Source: Candidatus Gastranaerophilales bacterium (GTDB lineage Bacteria; Cyanobacteriota; Vampirovibrionia; Gastranaerophilales; Gastranaerophilaceae). From it: a DNA stretch of 59,502 nucleotides. The position numbers and the translations under genes were made by a program. The notes below the pieces were generated by a model. It was not told the origin of the DNA. It did not search any database and saw nothing but the letters and a program-made list of their open reading frames with translations. Shown one piece after another: positions 1-8,307 of this stretch. Every line of letters begins with the position of its first letter. Position 1 is the first letter of the stretch. Location: NCBI GenBank assembly GCA_947624645.1, contig CANQLG010000011.1, forward strand, positions 1 to 59,502, read 5' to 3'.

Positions 1-1340
1 CACCGCCATATGAATCCTTAGCGCCTTGTGAATAGTTTTCAATAAAATCACCTGTTATTTTACCGATTATACTGTTACAGTTATCAATTACACCGCCATG
101 AGAGGTATTACCTTCGGTATAAGAATAGTTGCCTATAAAATCACTTTTTATATCACCGATTGAGGAACTCTTGTAATTATATATAGCGCCGCCATGTACA
201 TCCCAGTCTGATGTAGCATAATTTTTAATAAAATCACCTGTTATATTGCCTATTTTCGCATTGTTTTCGTTAAAAACAGCACCGCCGCTGGCTGTATTTT
301 TTCCTTTCGCATAATTTTCGATAAAATTGCCCGTTATGTTGCCTATTGAATTTTCGCCTTCAGAAACATCAAATCCGTCATTTTTAATTGCGCCGCCACT
401 TGCATTACTGTTTGTTGAACGGACATAGTTATAGGCAAAATTTCCTTCTATATCGCCTATTTTAGAATCATAATTCTCAATAGCTCCGCCGTACGCATAT
501 TCTTTAGCGTATGTATAATTTCCTATGAAATTACCTTTAATACCACCTATTTCGCTATTAACATTAGCTATTGCACCGCCTGAAGAATTATTTGTTTTAC
601 TATTTGTATAATTTTCGATAAAATCGCTTTCTATTTTTTCTATTTTTGCTTTGTTATTGTTGAATATAGCACCGCCCCTAGCATTCAAATAAGCATCACT
701 GTGATTACCTTTGAAATTACCTTTAATACCACCTATTTCGCTATTATTATCATTATCTATTGCACCGCCTTGAGCATTATTTGTTTTACTATTTGTATAA
801 TTTCCTATAAAATCACCTTCTATTTTTTGTATCTCTGCAATCTCGTTAAATATAGCGCCGCCATATGCCAAACCATTTTCTGAACGGGCATAGTTATATG
901 CAAAATTTCCTTCTATATTGCCTATTCTAGAACCGTAATTGAAATTTGTAATGGCTCCGCCGTCTGCAAATGTGTCACTGTATGCATAATTTCCTATGAA
1001 ATTACCTTTAATATCATCTATTTCACCCCAAAAATTAGCGATTGCTCCGCCTTCAGAATTATTTGTTTTACTATTTGTATAATTTCCAATAAAATCGCCT
1101 TCTATTTTTTGTATTTCTGCATTTTCATTATATATAGCGCCGCCTACGGCTTTATAAGTAGCACGGCTGTAATTACCGATAAAATCGCCTTCTATTTTTT
1201 GTATTTCTGCACTGTTACCGTTATATATAGCACCGCCCAAAACAAAATTTTCACCAACGCTATAATTATGTATATTGTTTCCAATAAAATCACTTATAAT
1301 ATTAGTAATGATATTACCATTATTATATATAGCACCGCCT
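1..1340 (-). repeat. In-frame tandem repeats encoding GGAI...FxxN units
   Basis: About 14 imperfect repeats of roughly 84-100 bp. Some are near-identical at DNA level: the block beginning ttatttgttttactatttg occurs near 580, 778 and 1061, and atttttTGTATTTCTGCA-type blocks recur near 1105 and 1195. They stay in one frame, so the array can gain or lose units by recombination without breaking the protein. Confidence 0.8.
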
Positions 1341-1720
1341 TGAGTATAGACAGGAGCTTGATCAATTGCCAAATTTACAAATTCTTGATTTATTTCGTTA
1401 GTAGGTTTATTAATTTCTTGTCTATTATTATCACTTATATTATAATGCACGGTTATTTGAGCATCTTGCTTATTGTTGACTTTTTCTAAAGAATAATTTC
1501 CATTATTGTCTTGTACCCATTTGAAATAGGCAATATCTTTTCCGGTACCATATTCGGATTTTTTCAAGTAAGTACCAGTATCTTCCGCATTTACGGGAAG
1601 AGAAGATAAGTTAAACACGGATACAATTGATACGGCAAGTAAAAGTCCAAAACTTGACCTAACTCCCTTAAATAAGCCTATTCTCGCTCCGGGGGGGGGT
1701 ACAGGTTTAATTTTCTTCAT
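1..1720 (-). CDS. PMP-like repeat surface protein, partial (C-terminus outside window)
   Basis: The reading frame is open from the ATG at 1720 to the window edge (573 codons) with no stop, so the 3' end is missing. After a Lys-rich start and PPPGAR, a hydrophobic stretch (about residues 24-40, SFGLLLAVSIVSVF) and VNA/ED look like a Sec signal peptide ending near residue 45. From about residue 128 the protein is a run of at least 14 degenerate units of about 30 residues, each opening GGAI(Y/F/A)N and carrying (D/N)F(I/A)xN in its second half. Alternating GGAI and FxxN motifs are the hallmark of chlamydial polymorphic outer-membrane proteins and predict a parallel beta-helix passenger. An autotransporter barrel would lie beyond the window, so secretion type is inferred. 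A TGAGGA ribosome-binding site precedes the ATG. A C9 tract on the coding strand encodes the three prolines, so slippage would shift the frame. Confidence 0.8.
   Translation of the reverse strand, partial: MKKIKPVPPPGARIGLFKGVRSSFGLLLAVSIVSVFNLSSLPVNAEDTGTYLKKSEYGTGKDIAYFKWVQDNNGNYSLEKVNNKQDAQITVHYNISDNNRQEINKPTNEINQEFVNLAIDQAPVYTQGGAIYNNGNIITNIISDFIGNNIHNYSVGENFVLGGAIYNGNSAEIQKIEGDFIGNYSRATYKAVGGAIYNENAEIQKIEGDFIGNYTNSKTNNSEGGAIANFWGEIDDIKGNFIGNYAYSDTFADGGAITNFNYGSRIGNIEGNFAYNYARSENGLAYGGAIFNEIAEIQKIEGDFIGNYTNSKTNNAQGGAIDNDNNSEIGGIKGNFKGNHSDAYLNARGGAIFNNNKAKIEKIESDFIENYTNSKTNNSSGGAIANVNSEIGGIKGNFIGNYTYAKEYAYGGAIENYDSKIGDIEGNFAYNYVRSTNSNASGGAIKNDGFDVSEGENSIGNITGNFIENYAKGKNTASGGAVFNENNAKIGNITGDFIKNYATSDWDVHGGAIYNYKSSSIGDIKSDFIGNYSYTEGNTSHGGVIDNCNSIIGKITGDFIENYSQGAKDSYGG
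1691..1699. repeat. G9 homopolymer (C9 on the coding strand) in signal-peptide coding region
   Basis: Nine consecutive G on the + strand in an otherwise very AT-rich area. On the coding strand it reads as three CCC proline codons at residues 8-10 of the surface protein. With nine residues the frame is open; C8 or C10 would shift it. It is a candidate slipped-strand phase-variation tract, though homopolymer sequencing error cannot be excluded. Confidence 0.75.
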
Positions 1721-1938
1721 ACTCTTATCCTCAACTATTTTAAATTACAAGTAAAAAAATAATATAAAATAACTATACTGCCAAACTATCTTTTTTTACA
1801 TTTTTCATTATAAATTATTTTTTATAAATATGTAAATATTTATTTAGTTTTTTATATCTCCGTTAAAAGTTGGATTTTCTACTAACATTTTATATATTAC
1901 CTCGGTTTACAAATTTTTAAACTTAATTTCTATAAATA
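1721..1938. other. AT-rich intergenic region (surface-protein promoter side)
   Basis: About 220 bp between the divergent-looking surface-protein start and the end of purA. It is strongly AT-rich with several TATAAT-like strings on the minus strand and one TTGGCA (about 1780), but spacing does not give one clear promoter. No gene or RNA is recognised. Confidence 0.4.
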
Positions 1939-3234
1939 TTATTTAAAAGGGTTTTCCAAAATTATTGTTTGTTCTCTGTCTGCACCTACGCTTATTATTT
2001 TTATCGGAATACCGACAAGTTCTTCAAGTTTCTTTAAATATATCCTTGCATTTTCCGGTAAATCACTTAAAGATTTAGCCCCCGAAATATCAGATTTCCA
2101 GCCTTTAAATGTTTCATAAACAGGTTCTAAATATTTGTGCATATTTATATTTGTGGGGTAGTCCTTATAAATTTTTCCGTCACGCTTGTCTTTATAAGCC
2201 ACACATACTTTTAGTTCATCAAAATCATTAAATACATCAATTTTAGTAATAGCCATTTGCGTTAAACCGCCCACCAAAACGCAATATCTTGATAAAACCG
2301 CATCAAACCATCCGCATCTTCTTGGTCTGCCTGTTGTCGTTCCAAATTCAGCTCCGATATTTCTTATTTTTTCTCCCGTGGTGTCTGTTAATTCCGTAAT
2401 AAAAGGACCTTCTCCCACCCTTGTAACATAAGCTTTTGTTACGCCTATTACGTTATCTATATGAGTCGGACCTACTCCGCTTCCTGTTGCGGCGCCTCCT
2501 CCTATCGGGCTTGAACTGGTTACGTATGGATATGTGCCGTAATCTATATCTAACATTATCCCTTGAGCACCCTCAAACAGGATTTTTTTGTTTTCTTTTA
2601 ATGTATTTGTAAGTCTTTCTACCCAATCCCAACAAACATAAGGCTTAAAAATTTCCGCATAATTTTTGCAGTATTCTGTTATTTCTTCTTTTGAATATGT
2701 TTTTGTTTCATATACTTTTCCTAATATTTTATTTTTTAAAGGTAAAATAACATCTAATCTGTCATTTAGCAGCTCTTCATCATATAAATCCTGAATTTTA
2801 AGCCCGTATCGCCCTACTTTATCCGAATATGTCGGCCCGATGCCTTTTTTTGTTGTACCTATTTTGCTTTTGCCTTTACTGCTTTCACTTATTCCGTCTA
2901 TATCTATATGATAAGGAAGTGTAATAGTAGCTAAAGGACTTATTTTAAGGCAAGATAAATCAACCCCTCTTGATATTAAATCTTGAGTTTCCTTTAAAAA
3001 AGTTTCGGGATGGATTACTGTACCTGCTCCGATAAAACAAAATTTATCTTTGTATAAAACTCCCGATGGTATAAGATGAAATTTATATGTTTCATTATTT
3101 ACAACGACTGTATGACCTGCGTTGCATCCGCCTTGGTATCTGATTATTACATCGGCATATTCTGCCAGTAAATCAGTTATCTTTGCCTTGCCTTCGTCAC
3201 CCCATTGGGCTCCTACTACTACCGTGTTTTTCAT
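1939..3234 (-). CDS. purA: Adenylosuccinate synthetase
   Basis: Cytoplasmic GTP-dependent ligase that joins IMP and aspartate in the first committed step to AMP. The start at 3234 (MKNTVVVG) gives 431 residues, the usual family length, and a GAGGT ribosome-binding site sits about 9 bases upstream; a longer in-frame extension to 3312 has no such site and is not family-like. Visible motifs: the N-terminal GTP loop as GAQWGDEGKAK, HTVVV, the GTTKKGIGP IMP loop, GxQGxMLDIDYGTYPYVTSS, and GTTTGRPRRCGW near residue 300. The GTP loop has Ala where the family nearly always has Gly (GDEGKGK), a small departure at an active-site loop. The gene appears to be transcribed alone, after a terminator at 3339-3368. 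Confidence 0.96.
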   Translation of the reverse strand: MKNTVVVGAQWGDEGKAKITDLLAEYADVIIRYQGGCNAGHTVVVNNETYKFHLIPSGVLYKDKFCFIGAGTVIHPETFLKETQDLISRGVDLSCLKISPLATITLPYHIDIDGISESSKGKSKIGTTKKGIGPTYSDKVGRYGLKIQDLYDEELLNDRLDVILPLKNKILGKVYETKTYSKEEITEYCKNYAEIFKPYVCWDWVERLTNTLKENKKILFEGAQGIMLDIDYGTYPYVTSSSPIGGGAATGSGVGPTHIDNVIGVTKAYVTRVGEGPFITELTDTTGEKIRNIGAEFGTTTGRPRRCGWFDAVLSRYCVLVGGLTQMAITKIDVFNDFDELKVCVAYKDKRDGKIYKDYPTNINMHKYLEPVYETFKGWKSDISGAKSLSDLPENARIYLKKLEELVGIPIKIISVGADREQTIILENPFK

Positions 3235-3338
3235 ACTAATAAACCTCATCTGCCAAGCTACTTTTTTATTATATAATAAAACTCCGGCATGGTTAAATTG
3301 TATTTTTGACACTTATAATATTTTTTATACTTATATAT

Positions 3339-3368
3339 AAAAAAAAGCCACTTGTATAAGTGGTTTTA
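3339..3368 (-). terminator. Rho-independent terminator of the radical SAM operon
   Basis: CCACTT (3348-3353) pairs with AAGTGG (3358-3363) around a GTAT loop, flanked by A8 and T4. Read on the minus strand the hairpin is followed by eight T, so it ends transcription coming from the permease/radical SAM pair before purA. Confidence 0.75.
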
Positions 3369-3534
3369 TTTCTGCATCCTAATGGTCTCTTTTGTGTTTA
3401 TTATTTAGGAGTTTATATGTGTTCGGGGTTGTAATGTTTCAATTAGTGTTTTGTTTACACTTAAATCTTACATTATTATTATGACACATATAAAATTCTT
3501 GTCAAGTGTATAAAATTCTATTTGTTAACTTTTT

Positions 3535-5088
3535 TTAATTTTTGGCTAAAAGGCGGTTATATTCTCTCTTTAAAAAGTCTTTGCCTGTTGAATATTCTAT
3601 AAAATTCCATGGCAAATCTTCATCTGATGAAAAATCTCTGTAAACGGCTTTTTCTATCGGTGCTAATCTGCCTGATTTTTCAAATTCCTTATAAACGGTT
3701 TTAAACGCTCCTATTGTGCCGCCTTGGTTAAAAACTTCTATAATATACGGAGTCAGTTCCCTGCCGCCCCGTGATAAAAGAGTTTGGATGAAATCCCACT
3801 TTACACTGGATGTCCTTGCTTTTATTCCAATCTTTGCAAATTCTTTTTTTATATATTCATTTTTTTTCTCTAAACTTTTTGTATCTTCTCTCTTTGCATA
3901 TTGAAACGGAGTTTGTGCTTTTGGTACAAATGTTGAAAAACTCGGTATTATATTAAATATTTTGTGTTTTTGCTTTATTTCTTTGCATAAATTTACAAAT
4001 TCATCCAAATCTTCATAAGTTTCTGTCGGAAGTCCCAGCATTCCGTATATTTTTAGCCCGTTAAAGTCATATTTTATCATTTTATCAACAACGGATATAA
4101 TATCTTCTTTTTTTAGTTCTTTATTTATAATTTTCCTTAATCTTTCACTTCCTGCTTCAATTGCTATTGTTGCAGTTTTTTGTCCGCATTTATGAAGCAT
4201 TTCAAGCGTTTTATCTGAAACATAATCAGCTCTGAGTGAAGATACGCTTAATTCGATTTTCACTCCCGAGTTAACTTTATCTATAATATATTGGCAAATA
4301 TCGTCGATTCTCGGATGAGAACATATAAGTGCGCCTAAAAATGCCAGTTTGTTTGTATGTTTAAGCCCAAGCTCTATTTTTTCAATAATTTCTTCATAAG
4401 GTACAAATCTTACGGGGTTATTTATGTATGAAGTCAGGCAAAAGCCGCACCTTTGCGGGCATCCGCGTTCAAGCTCTATTATATATGTATTTGCAAAAAA
4501 GCTCTCGGGGGTTAAAATCGGAGTTGCCGTGCAGGTTTTCATTTTTGATGAAACTTTTTTTACTGTATAACCTTCTTTTTTGTATGCCGGAATATAAATT
4601 CCCTCAATATTTGAAATTAATCTTAATTTTTCCTGTTTAGATTTATTTTTATTATCTTTTAATGTTTCAAAAACTTTTTTTATATTTGGTTCGGCGTCGC
4701 CTACCATTATAAAATCAAAAATCTGTGCAAAAGGTTCGGGATTTGAACTTAAAACAGGTCCGCCTCCATATATTAGCGGGTCGTTTTCATCTCGGTCTTT
4801 TGCCAAAAAATTTAGTCCGTATTTTTTTAATATACTTAAAATCCCTAAATAATCAGTTTCAAAAGAAAAAGAAAAGGCTATAACATCTGTTTGTTTCGGG
4901 TTTATTTTTGTTGTTTTGGTATCTGTAAAAATTCTTTCGGCATTTATTCCCTCAATTGTATCAATTAGTTTGAATACGCTTAAATATCCCAGTGCGGACA
5001 TCCCAAAATTATATACGGCAGGAAATGCACACCATACATTTAATTGGGAATCCTTTGTTTTATTTGAACTGTATAAATATGTTTCCAT
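3535..5088 (-). CDS. B12-binding-type radical SAM protein (TIGR03960-like)
   Basis: A 517-residue radical SAM protein. The iron-sulfur motif is C210-x3-C214-x2-C217 in ERGCPQRCGFC. The N-terminal half resembles the degenerate cobalamin-binding fold, with YGGGPVLSSNPEP and FIMVGDAEP typical of the TIGR03960 family. The radical SAM barrel continues with SVSSLRADYVSD, TATIAIEAGSERLRKIINK and GLKIYGMLGLPTET. The family is widespread in Cyanobacteria and Firmicutes and often carries or adjoins a DUF2344 partner; none is seen here. The substrate is unknown, though a role in RNA or tRNA modification has been suggested for relatives. Its ATG overlaps the stop of the upstream permease by one base (TAATG), so the two are probably translationally coupled. 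Confidence 0.82.
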   Translation of the reverse strand: METYLYSSNKTKDSQLNVWCAFPAVYNFGMSALGYLSVFKLIDTIEGINAERIFTDTKTTKINPKQTDVIAFSFSFETDYLGILSILKKYGLNFLAKDRDENDPLIYGGGPVLSSNPEPFAQIFDFIMVGDAEPNIKKVFETLKDNKNKSKQEKLRLISNIEGIYIPAYKKEGYTVKKVSSKMKTCTATPILTPESFFANTYIIELERGCPQRCGFCLTSYINNPVRFVPYEEIIEKIELGLKHTNKLAFLGALICSHPRIDDICQYIIDKVNSGVKIELSVSSLRADYVSDKTLEMLHKCGQKTATIAIEAGSERLRKIINKELKKEDIISVVDKMIKYDFNGLKIYGMLGLPTETYEDLDEFVNLCKEIKQKHKIFNIIPSFSTFVPKAQTPFQYAKREDTKSLEKKNEYIKKEFAKIGIKARTSSVKWDFIQTLLSRGGRELTPYIIEVFNQGGTIGAFKTVYKEFEKSGRLAPIEKAVYRDFSSDEDLPWNFIEYSTGKDFLKREYNRLLAKN

Positions 5089-6146
5089 TAATCTTTTATT
5101 TCTTGCTCAATCTTTTCTTTTTTATTGTTATTAATGGTCTTTAAATATAATTCATCAAATAAAGTTAAAAGAAGTGCCGCAATCGCAGGGGACAATATTA
5201 CTCCCCAAACGCCTAAAAACTGTGCAGCTATTAAGAATGCAAAGATGATTATTATCGGATGTAAATCCAGAAATTTGCCGAAAACAAGCGGTCTTATGAA
5301 GTTATTTGATACCCATTGAGCGGCTAAATATACCACTGCTGTTAAGATTACAGCAATCCATCCGTTTTGCGACGCACATAATATACCTAATATAAATGCC
5401 AATGTAGGACCTACTATCGGTACAATATCCAATAAACCCGCAATTAAACCTAAAAGAACCGCATATTGAACTTTTAAAATCATTAAACCGACTGCCGTAA
5501 ATATTGCGACAGTTGACATAGAAAGCACTTGGGCTATAACATATCCGCCGACTTTGTGTTCAATATTTTCATATACTTCTTTTGCTCTTGTTTTAAACTT
5601 TGGAGGAAAGAGCATTATTATTGCATCTTTAATCAGATTCTTTTCATTAACCATATAAAATACAATTACTCCCATGGTAATAATTATGGTTAAAGCCTCC
5701 ATAAATGCCATTGTAAAGTCCAATGATTTATTTAATACTCCTGATGCCAATTTTGATGATGTGCTTGTAATTGTATCTATATTTATATATTCAATTAATG
5801 ATTTACCCATAATTGTTTTATTGCTCAGAAAATCAATTAATTTTCTTATAAATTCGGGTATATTATTTATTACCTGATGAATTTCCTGTATTGATATCGT
5901 GATAATAGGTATTAAAAACAGTATTACAATTAAAAATACACCTAAAATAACTATGGTAGAAGCTAAAGAACGATTTAATTTTTTGCTTAATTTATCAACT
6001 GCGGGAATTAATGAACACGCTATTACAAAAGAAGCAAAAGCCAATAAGGCTATGGTTTTTATCTGTATGATAAACCATATCATAAATAATATTACTATGG
6101 TAAATAGTATATTTTTAAAATTAATTTTGTCATTATTCCAAAACAT
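5088..6146 (-). CDS. AI-2E family (PerM/YdiK-like) membrane transporter
   Basis: A 352-residue integral membrane protein with two N-terminal helices (about 11-50), one near 65-85, one around 145-165, and a C-terminal bundle from about 205 to 325. It carries the conserved GLIAGLLDIVPIVGPTLAFI and FGKFLDLHPIIIIFAFLIAAQFLGVWGVILSPAIAA-type segments of the AI-2E exporter family (UPF0118). Members have been linked to autoinducer-2 export or Na+/H+ antiport, so the substrate is not predictable. The ribosome-binding site AAAGGAGC is upstream of the ATG, and TATAAT at 6170-6175 may be its -10. It forms a coupled pair with the radical SAM gene. Confidence 0.88.
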   Translation of the reverse strand: MFWNNDKINFKNILFTIVILFMIWFIIQIKTIALLAFASFVIACSLIPAVDKLSKKLNRSLASTIVILGVFLIVILFLIPIITISIQEIHQVINNIPEFIRKLIDFLSNKTIMGKSLIEYINIDTITSTSSKLASGVLNKSLDFTMAFMEALTIIITMGVIVFYMVNEKNLIKDAIIMLFPPKFKTRAKEVYENIEHKVGGYVIAQVLSMSTVAIFTAVGLMILKVQYAVLLGLIAGLLDIVPIVGPTLAFILGILCASQNGWIAVILTAVVYLAAQWVSNNFIRPLVFGKFLDLHPIIIIFAFLIAAQFLGVWGVILSPAIAALLLTLFDELYLKTINNNKKEKIEQEIKD

Positions 6147-6169
6147 TTGATGCTCCTTTTGTTGAAAAA

Positions 6170-6175
6170 ATTATA
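6170..6175 (-). promoter_or_regulatory. -10 box for the AI-2E/radical SAM pair
   Basis: TATAAT on the minus strand, 23 bases upstream of the start codon at 6146. The -35 region is AT-rich and not clear. Confidence 0.45.
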
Positions 6176-6228
6176 ACACGTTAAATAATTAATTTAAATT
6201 GTACCTTTTAAAATCTGAAAAAATATTG

Positions 6229-6234
6229 TATAAT
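6229..6234 (+). promoter_or_regulatory. -10 box of the iron alcohol dehydrogenase gene
   Basis: TATAAT 26 bases before the ATG at 6261, followed by the strong ribosome-binding site AAAGGAGA (about 6247-6254). No good -35 hexamer is seen at standard spacing. Confidence 0.5.
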
Positions 6235-6260
6235 CGGGTATTCAAGAAAGGAGACAAAAT

Positions 6261-7475
6261 ATGTGGAGAAGTGATGTTGATATCAATTCCGTTGTTGAAC
6301 TGCGTGTAAAACCCAATGTATACTTTGGTTTTGGTGCTATTAATAAAATGGAAGATATAGCAAAAGATATGAAATCAAAAGGACTTGATAAGGTACTTGT
6401 TGTTTCTGGGCGAAATGCTTATAAATCTTCAGGTGCTTGGGATGTAATAGAAAAAGCTTTTAAAAACAACGGAATAAGTTATATAAATTATGCGGAAGTA
6501 ACTCCGAACCCGACAGCGGATGCTGTTGATGCTGCGGTAAAACTCGGCAGAGATTTTGGTGCTAAAGCGGTTATGGGTATAGGAGGAGGCTCTCCTATTG
6601 ATGCTGCTAAAACGGCTGCTATTATGCTTGCTAATGACGGTGTCAGTGCAAGAGATATTATGGAATTTAAGTTTATTCCATCAAAAGCCGTTCCGATTGT
6701 GGCAATTAATTTAACCCACGGTACGGGAACGGAAACTAACCGATTTGCGGTTGTTACTATTCCTGAAACTCAATATAAACCTGCTATTGCTTATGATTGT
6801 ATATATCCATCTTATTCAATTGATGACCCTGCTTTGATGATGAATTTATCACCCGAGCAAACTATTTATGTATCAATAGATGCGGTTAATCACTCGGTTG
6901 AAGCGGCAACATCTAAGGTTGCTTCACCCTTATCAGTATCAACCGCAAAAGAATGTATCGAGCTTGTAGGAAAATACTTGCCGAGGATTAATGCTAATCC
7001 TAACGACAAAGAGGCAAGATACTTCTTACTTTATGCATCAATACTGGGCGGTGTAAGTTTTGATAACGGTTTATTACACTTTACACACGCACTTGAACAC
7101 CCCTTGAGCGGTGTTAAACCGAAATTATCTCACGGATTAGGGCTTGCAATGATATTACCTGCGGTAATTAAGTATATCTACCCTGCAAAAGCAAAAACAA
7201 TTGCGACTTTGTTCCATACAATAATACCCGAATTAAAAGGAACACCTGATGAAGCGGAATTTGCTTCCAAAAAAGTTGAAGAATGGTTGTATTCAGTCGG
7301 TATTAAGAAAAAATTATCCGATGAGGGATTTTCTGAAGCCGATATAGATAAACTTGTTAATTTGACTTTTGAAACTCCGTCTTTATCGGGCTTACTTGCG
7401 ATTGCCCCCGTTGACGGTAATAGAGAAACAGTAAAAGCAATATTTACCGAGTCTTTAAGACCGTATAACAAATAA
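6261..7475 (+). CDS. Iron-containing alcohol dehydrogenase
   Basis: A 404-residue cytoplasmic NAD(P)-dependent oxidoreductase of the group III Fe-ADH family. The dinucleotide-binding loop is GIGGGSPIDAAK (107-117). Metal ligands are visible as D207 and H211 (DAVNHSVEA), H276 (HALEHPLSG, with H280 as the usual second-sphere His) and H291 (SHGLGLAMILP). A TGTETN stretch contacts the nicotinamide in relatives. Substrate is not certain; in a fermenter with pyruvate formate-lyase it plausibly reduces acetaldehyde or another small aldehyde to regenerate NAD+. It has a strong ribosome-binding site, is flanked by its own -10 and a strong terminator, and is thus a single-gene transcript. Confidence 0.92.
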   Translation: MWRSDVDINSVVELRVKPNVYFGFGAINKMEDIAKDMKSKGLDKVLVVSGRNAYKSSGAWDVIEKAFKNNGISYINYAEVTPNPTADAVDAAVKLGRDFGAKAVMGIGGGSPIDAAKTAAIMLANDGVSARDIMEFKFIPSKAVPIVAINLTHGTGTETNRFAVVTIPETQYKPAIAYDCIYPSYSIDDPALMMNLSPEQTIYVSIDAVNHSVEAATSKVASPLSVSTAKECIELVGKYLPRINANPNDKEARYFLLYASILGGVSFDNGLLHFTHALEHPLSGVKPKLSHGLGLAMILPAVIKYIYPAKAKTIATLFHTIIPELKGTPDEAEFASKKVEEWLYSVGIKKKLSDEGFSEADIDKLVNLTFETPSLSGLLAIAPVDGNRETVKAIFTESLRPYNK

Positions 7476-7496
7476 ATTATTATAATAAAAATATTG

Positions 7497-7532
7497 CGGT
7501 GAGCGGTAATATTTACTGCTCACCGCTTTTTA
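7497..7532. terminator. Bidirectional rho-independent terminator
   Basis: GCGGTGAGC (7497-7505) pairs with GCTCACCGC (7519-7527); the inner GGTAA/TTACT also pairs, giving a stem of about 14 bp with a TAT loop, then T5. It ends the alcohol dehydrogenase transcript and lies 13 bp beyond higA in the other direction, where the outgoing minus strand is also T-rich. Confidence 0.85.
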
Positions 7533-7545
7533 AATGTTTGAAATC

Positions 7546-7875
7546 CTAGAGTGCAATTTGTTTATTTCTTTTTGTTTGATTAAAAGGAATAATATTTGAA
7601 AGTACGCTTTCAATTTTTTGCCCTTCTTGCAATAATTCCAGATTAGATTGGAGTCTTAAAAAATAGCCTTTAGAAAGTCCAAAATATTTTGTTAATCTCA
7701 AATCAGTATCGGCAGTAATGCCCCTTTGCCCTCTAACAATAGCATTAATTCTGTTTGGTGGTACTTTAATAGCCTTGGCTAATGCATTTTGAGTTATATT
7801 TAGCGGGTCTAAAAATTCATCTTTTAGAATTTCTCCGATATGAGGTATTGGAATATTTTCATTATTTTTTAACAT
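7546..7875 (-). CDS. higA: HigA-type antitoxin (XRE family)
   Basis: A 109-residue DNA-binding antitoxin with the VapI/HigA pattern: IPIPHIGEILKDEFLDPLNITQNALAKAIKVPPNRINAIVRG holds the helix-turn-helix (about 20-55), followed by GITADTDLRLTKYFGLSKGYFLRLQ. The start chosen is the ATG at 7875, nine bases after AAAGGA; a TTG two codons upstream sits too near the ribosome-binding site. It lies 76 bp downstream of the HigB-like toxin and has its own promoter with an operator-like palindrome, so it can be made independently of the toxin. Confidence 0.88.
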   Translation of the reverse strand: MLKNNENIPIPHIGEILKDEFLDPLNITQNALAKAIKVPPNRINAIVRGQRGITADTDLRLTKYFGLSKGYFLRLQSNLELLQEGQKIESVLSNIIPFNQTKRNKQIAL

Positions 7876-7895
7876 AATCAAAATCCTTTATTTAT

Positions 7896-7924
7896 ATTAT
7901 ATATTACGTACAACGTAAAATCAA
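7896..7924 (-). promoter_or_regulatory. higA promoter with palindromic operator in the spacer
   Basis: On the minus strand TTGATT (7919-7924), a 17-bp spacer and TATAAT (7896-7901). The spacer contains TTACGT-N3-ACGTAA (7904-7918), a perfect inverted repeat in the place where a HigA repressor would block RNA polymerase. Confidence 0.7.
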
Positions 7925-7951
7925 GAGTGCAAAAAATATAATTAATAAAAA

Positions 7952-8236
7952 TTAATAATGGTAATCCGTAATTTCAACATTTAGGGCATTATTATCAACC
8001 CAGTTAAAGCAAATGCGGTATTGGTCATTAATTTTTATTGAATATTGTCCTTTTCTGTCCCCTGACAAAAATTCAAGATGATTTGATGGCGGGATACGTA
8101 AATCTTTAATATTTTCTGAAACGTCTAGAATGTGTAATTTAATTAAAGCTCGAGTTTGAATTTCATTGGGTAATTTTTTAGAAAACTTACCGTTAAATAT
8201 TTTTTCGGTTTCTTTACAAGCAAAATTTTTAATCAT
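7952..8236 (-). CDS. higB: HigB-type toxin (RelE superfamily mRNA interferase)
   Basis: A 94-residue toxin of the plasmid-maintenance killer family. Diagnostic parts are the N-terminal FACKETEKIFNGKFSKKLP, RALIKLHILDVSENIKDLRIPPSN, LEFLSGDRKGQYSIKINDQYRICF and the C-terminal NVEITDYHY. These toxins cleave mRNA in the ribosomal A site and are neutralised by HigA. The toxin-first order with the antitoxin downstream is the usual higBA order. No Shine-Dalgarno sequence precedes the ATG; TAAAAT lies six bases before it, suggesting a leaderless and perhaps weakly translated mRNA. Confidence 0.9.
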   Translation of the reverse strand: MIKNFACKETEKIFNGKFSKKLPNEIQTRALIKLHILDVSENIKDLRIPPSNHLEFLSGDRKGQYSIKINDQYRICFNWVDNNALNVEITDYHY

Positions 8237-8242
8237 AGTTTT

Positions 8243-8248
8243 ATTTTA
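8243..8248 (-). promoter_or_regulatory. -10-like hexamer six bases before the higB start
   Basis: TAAAAT, then AAAACT, then ATG on the minus strand, with no ribosome-binding site. The spacing would start the transcript at the A of the ATG. Confidence 0.4.
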
Positions 8249-8307
8249 GCATTTTTGATACTTTGTATTTTCATATAAAAAACTGAATTTGATAATTTAT
8301 ATCACTC

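Noticed and set aside
1-1340. CRISPR-like or tandem non-coding repeat array
   Set aside because: Repeat units vary in length and sequence but keep one open frame with conserved GGAI and FxxN, so they are protein repeats.
701-1489. Plus-strand ORFs in the first 1.5 kb
   Set aside because: They run antisense to the repeat surface protein, are low-complexity (Ile/Tyr/Thr-rich) and have no ribosome-binding site.
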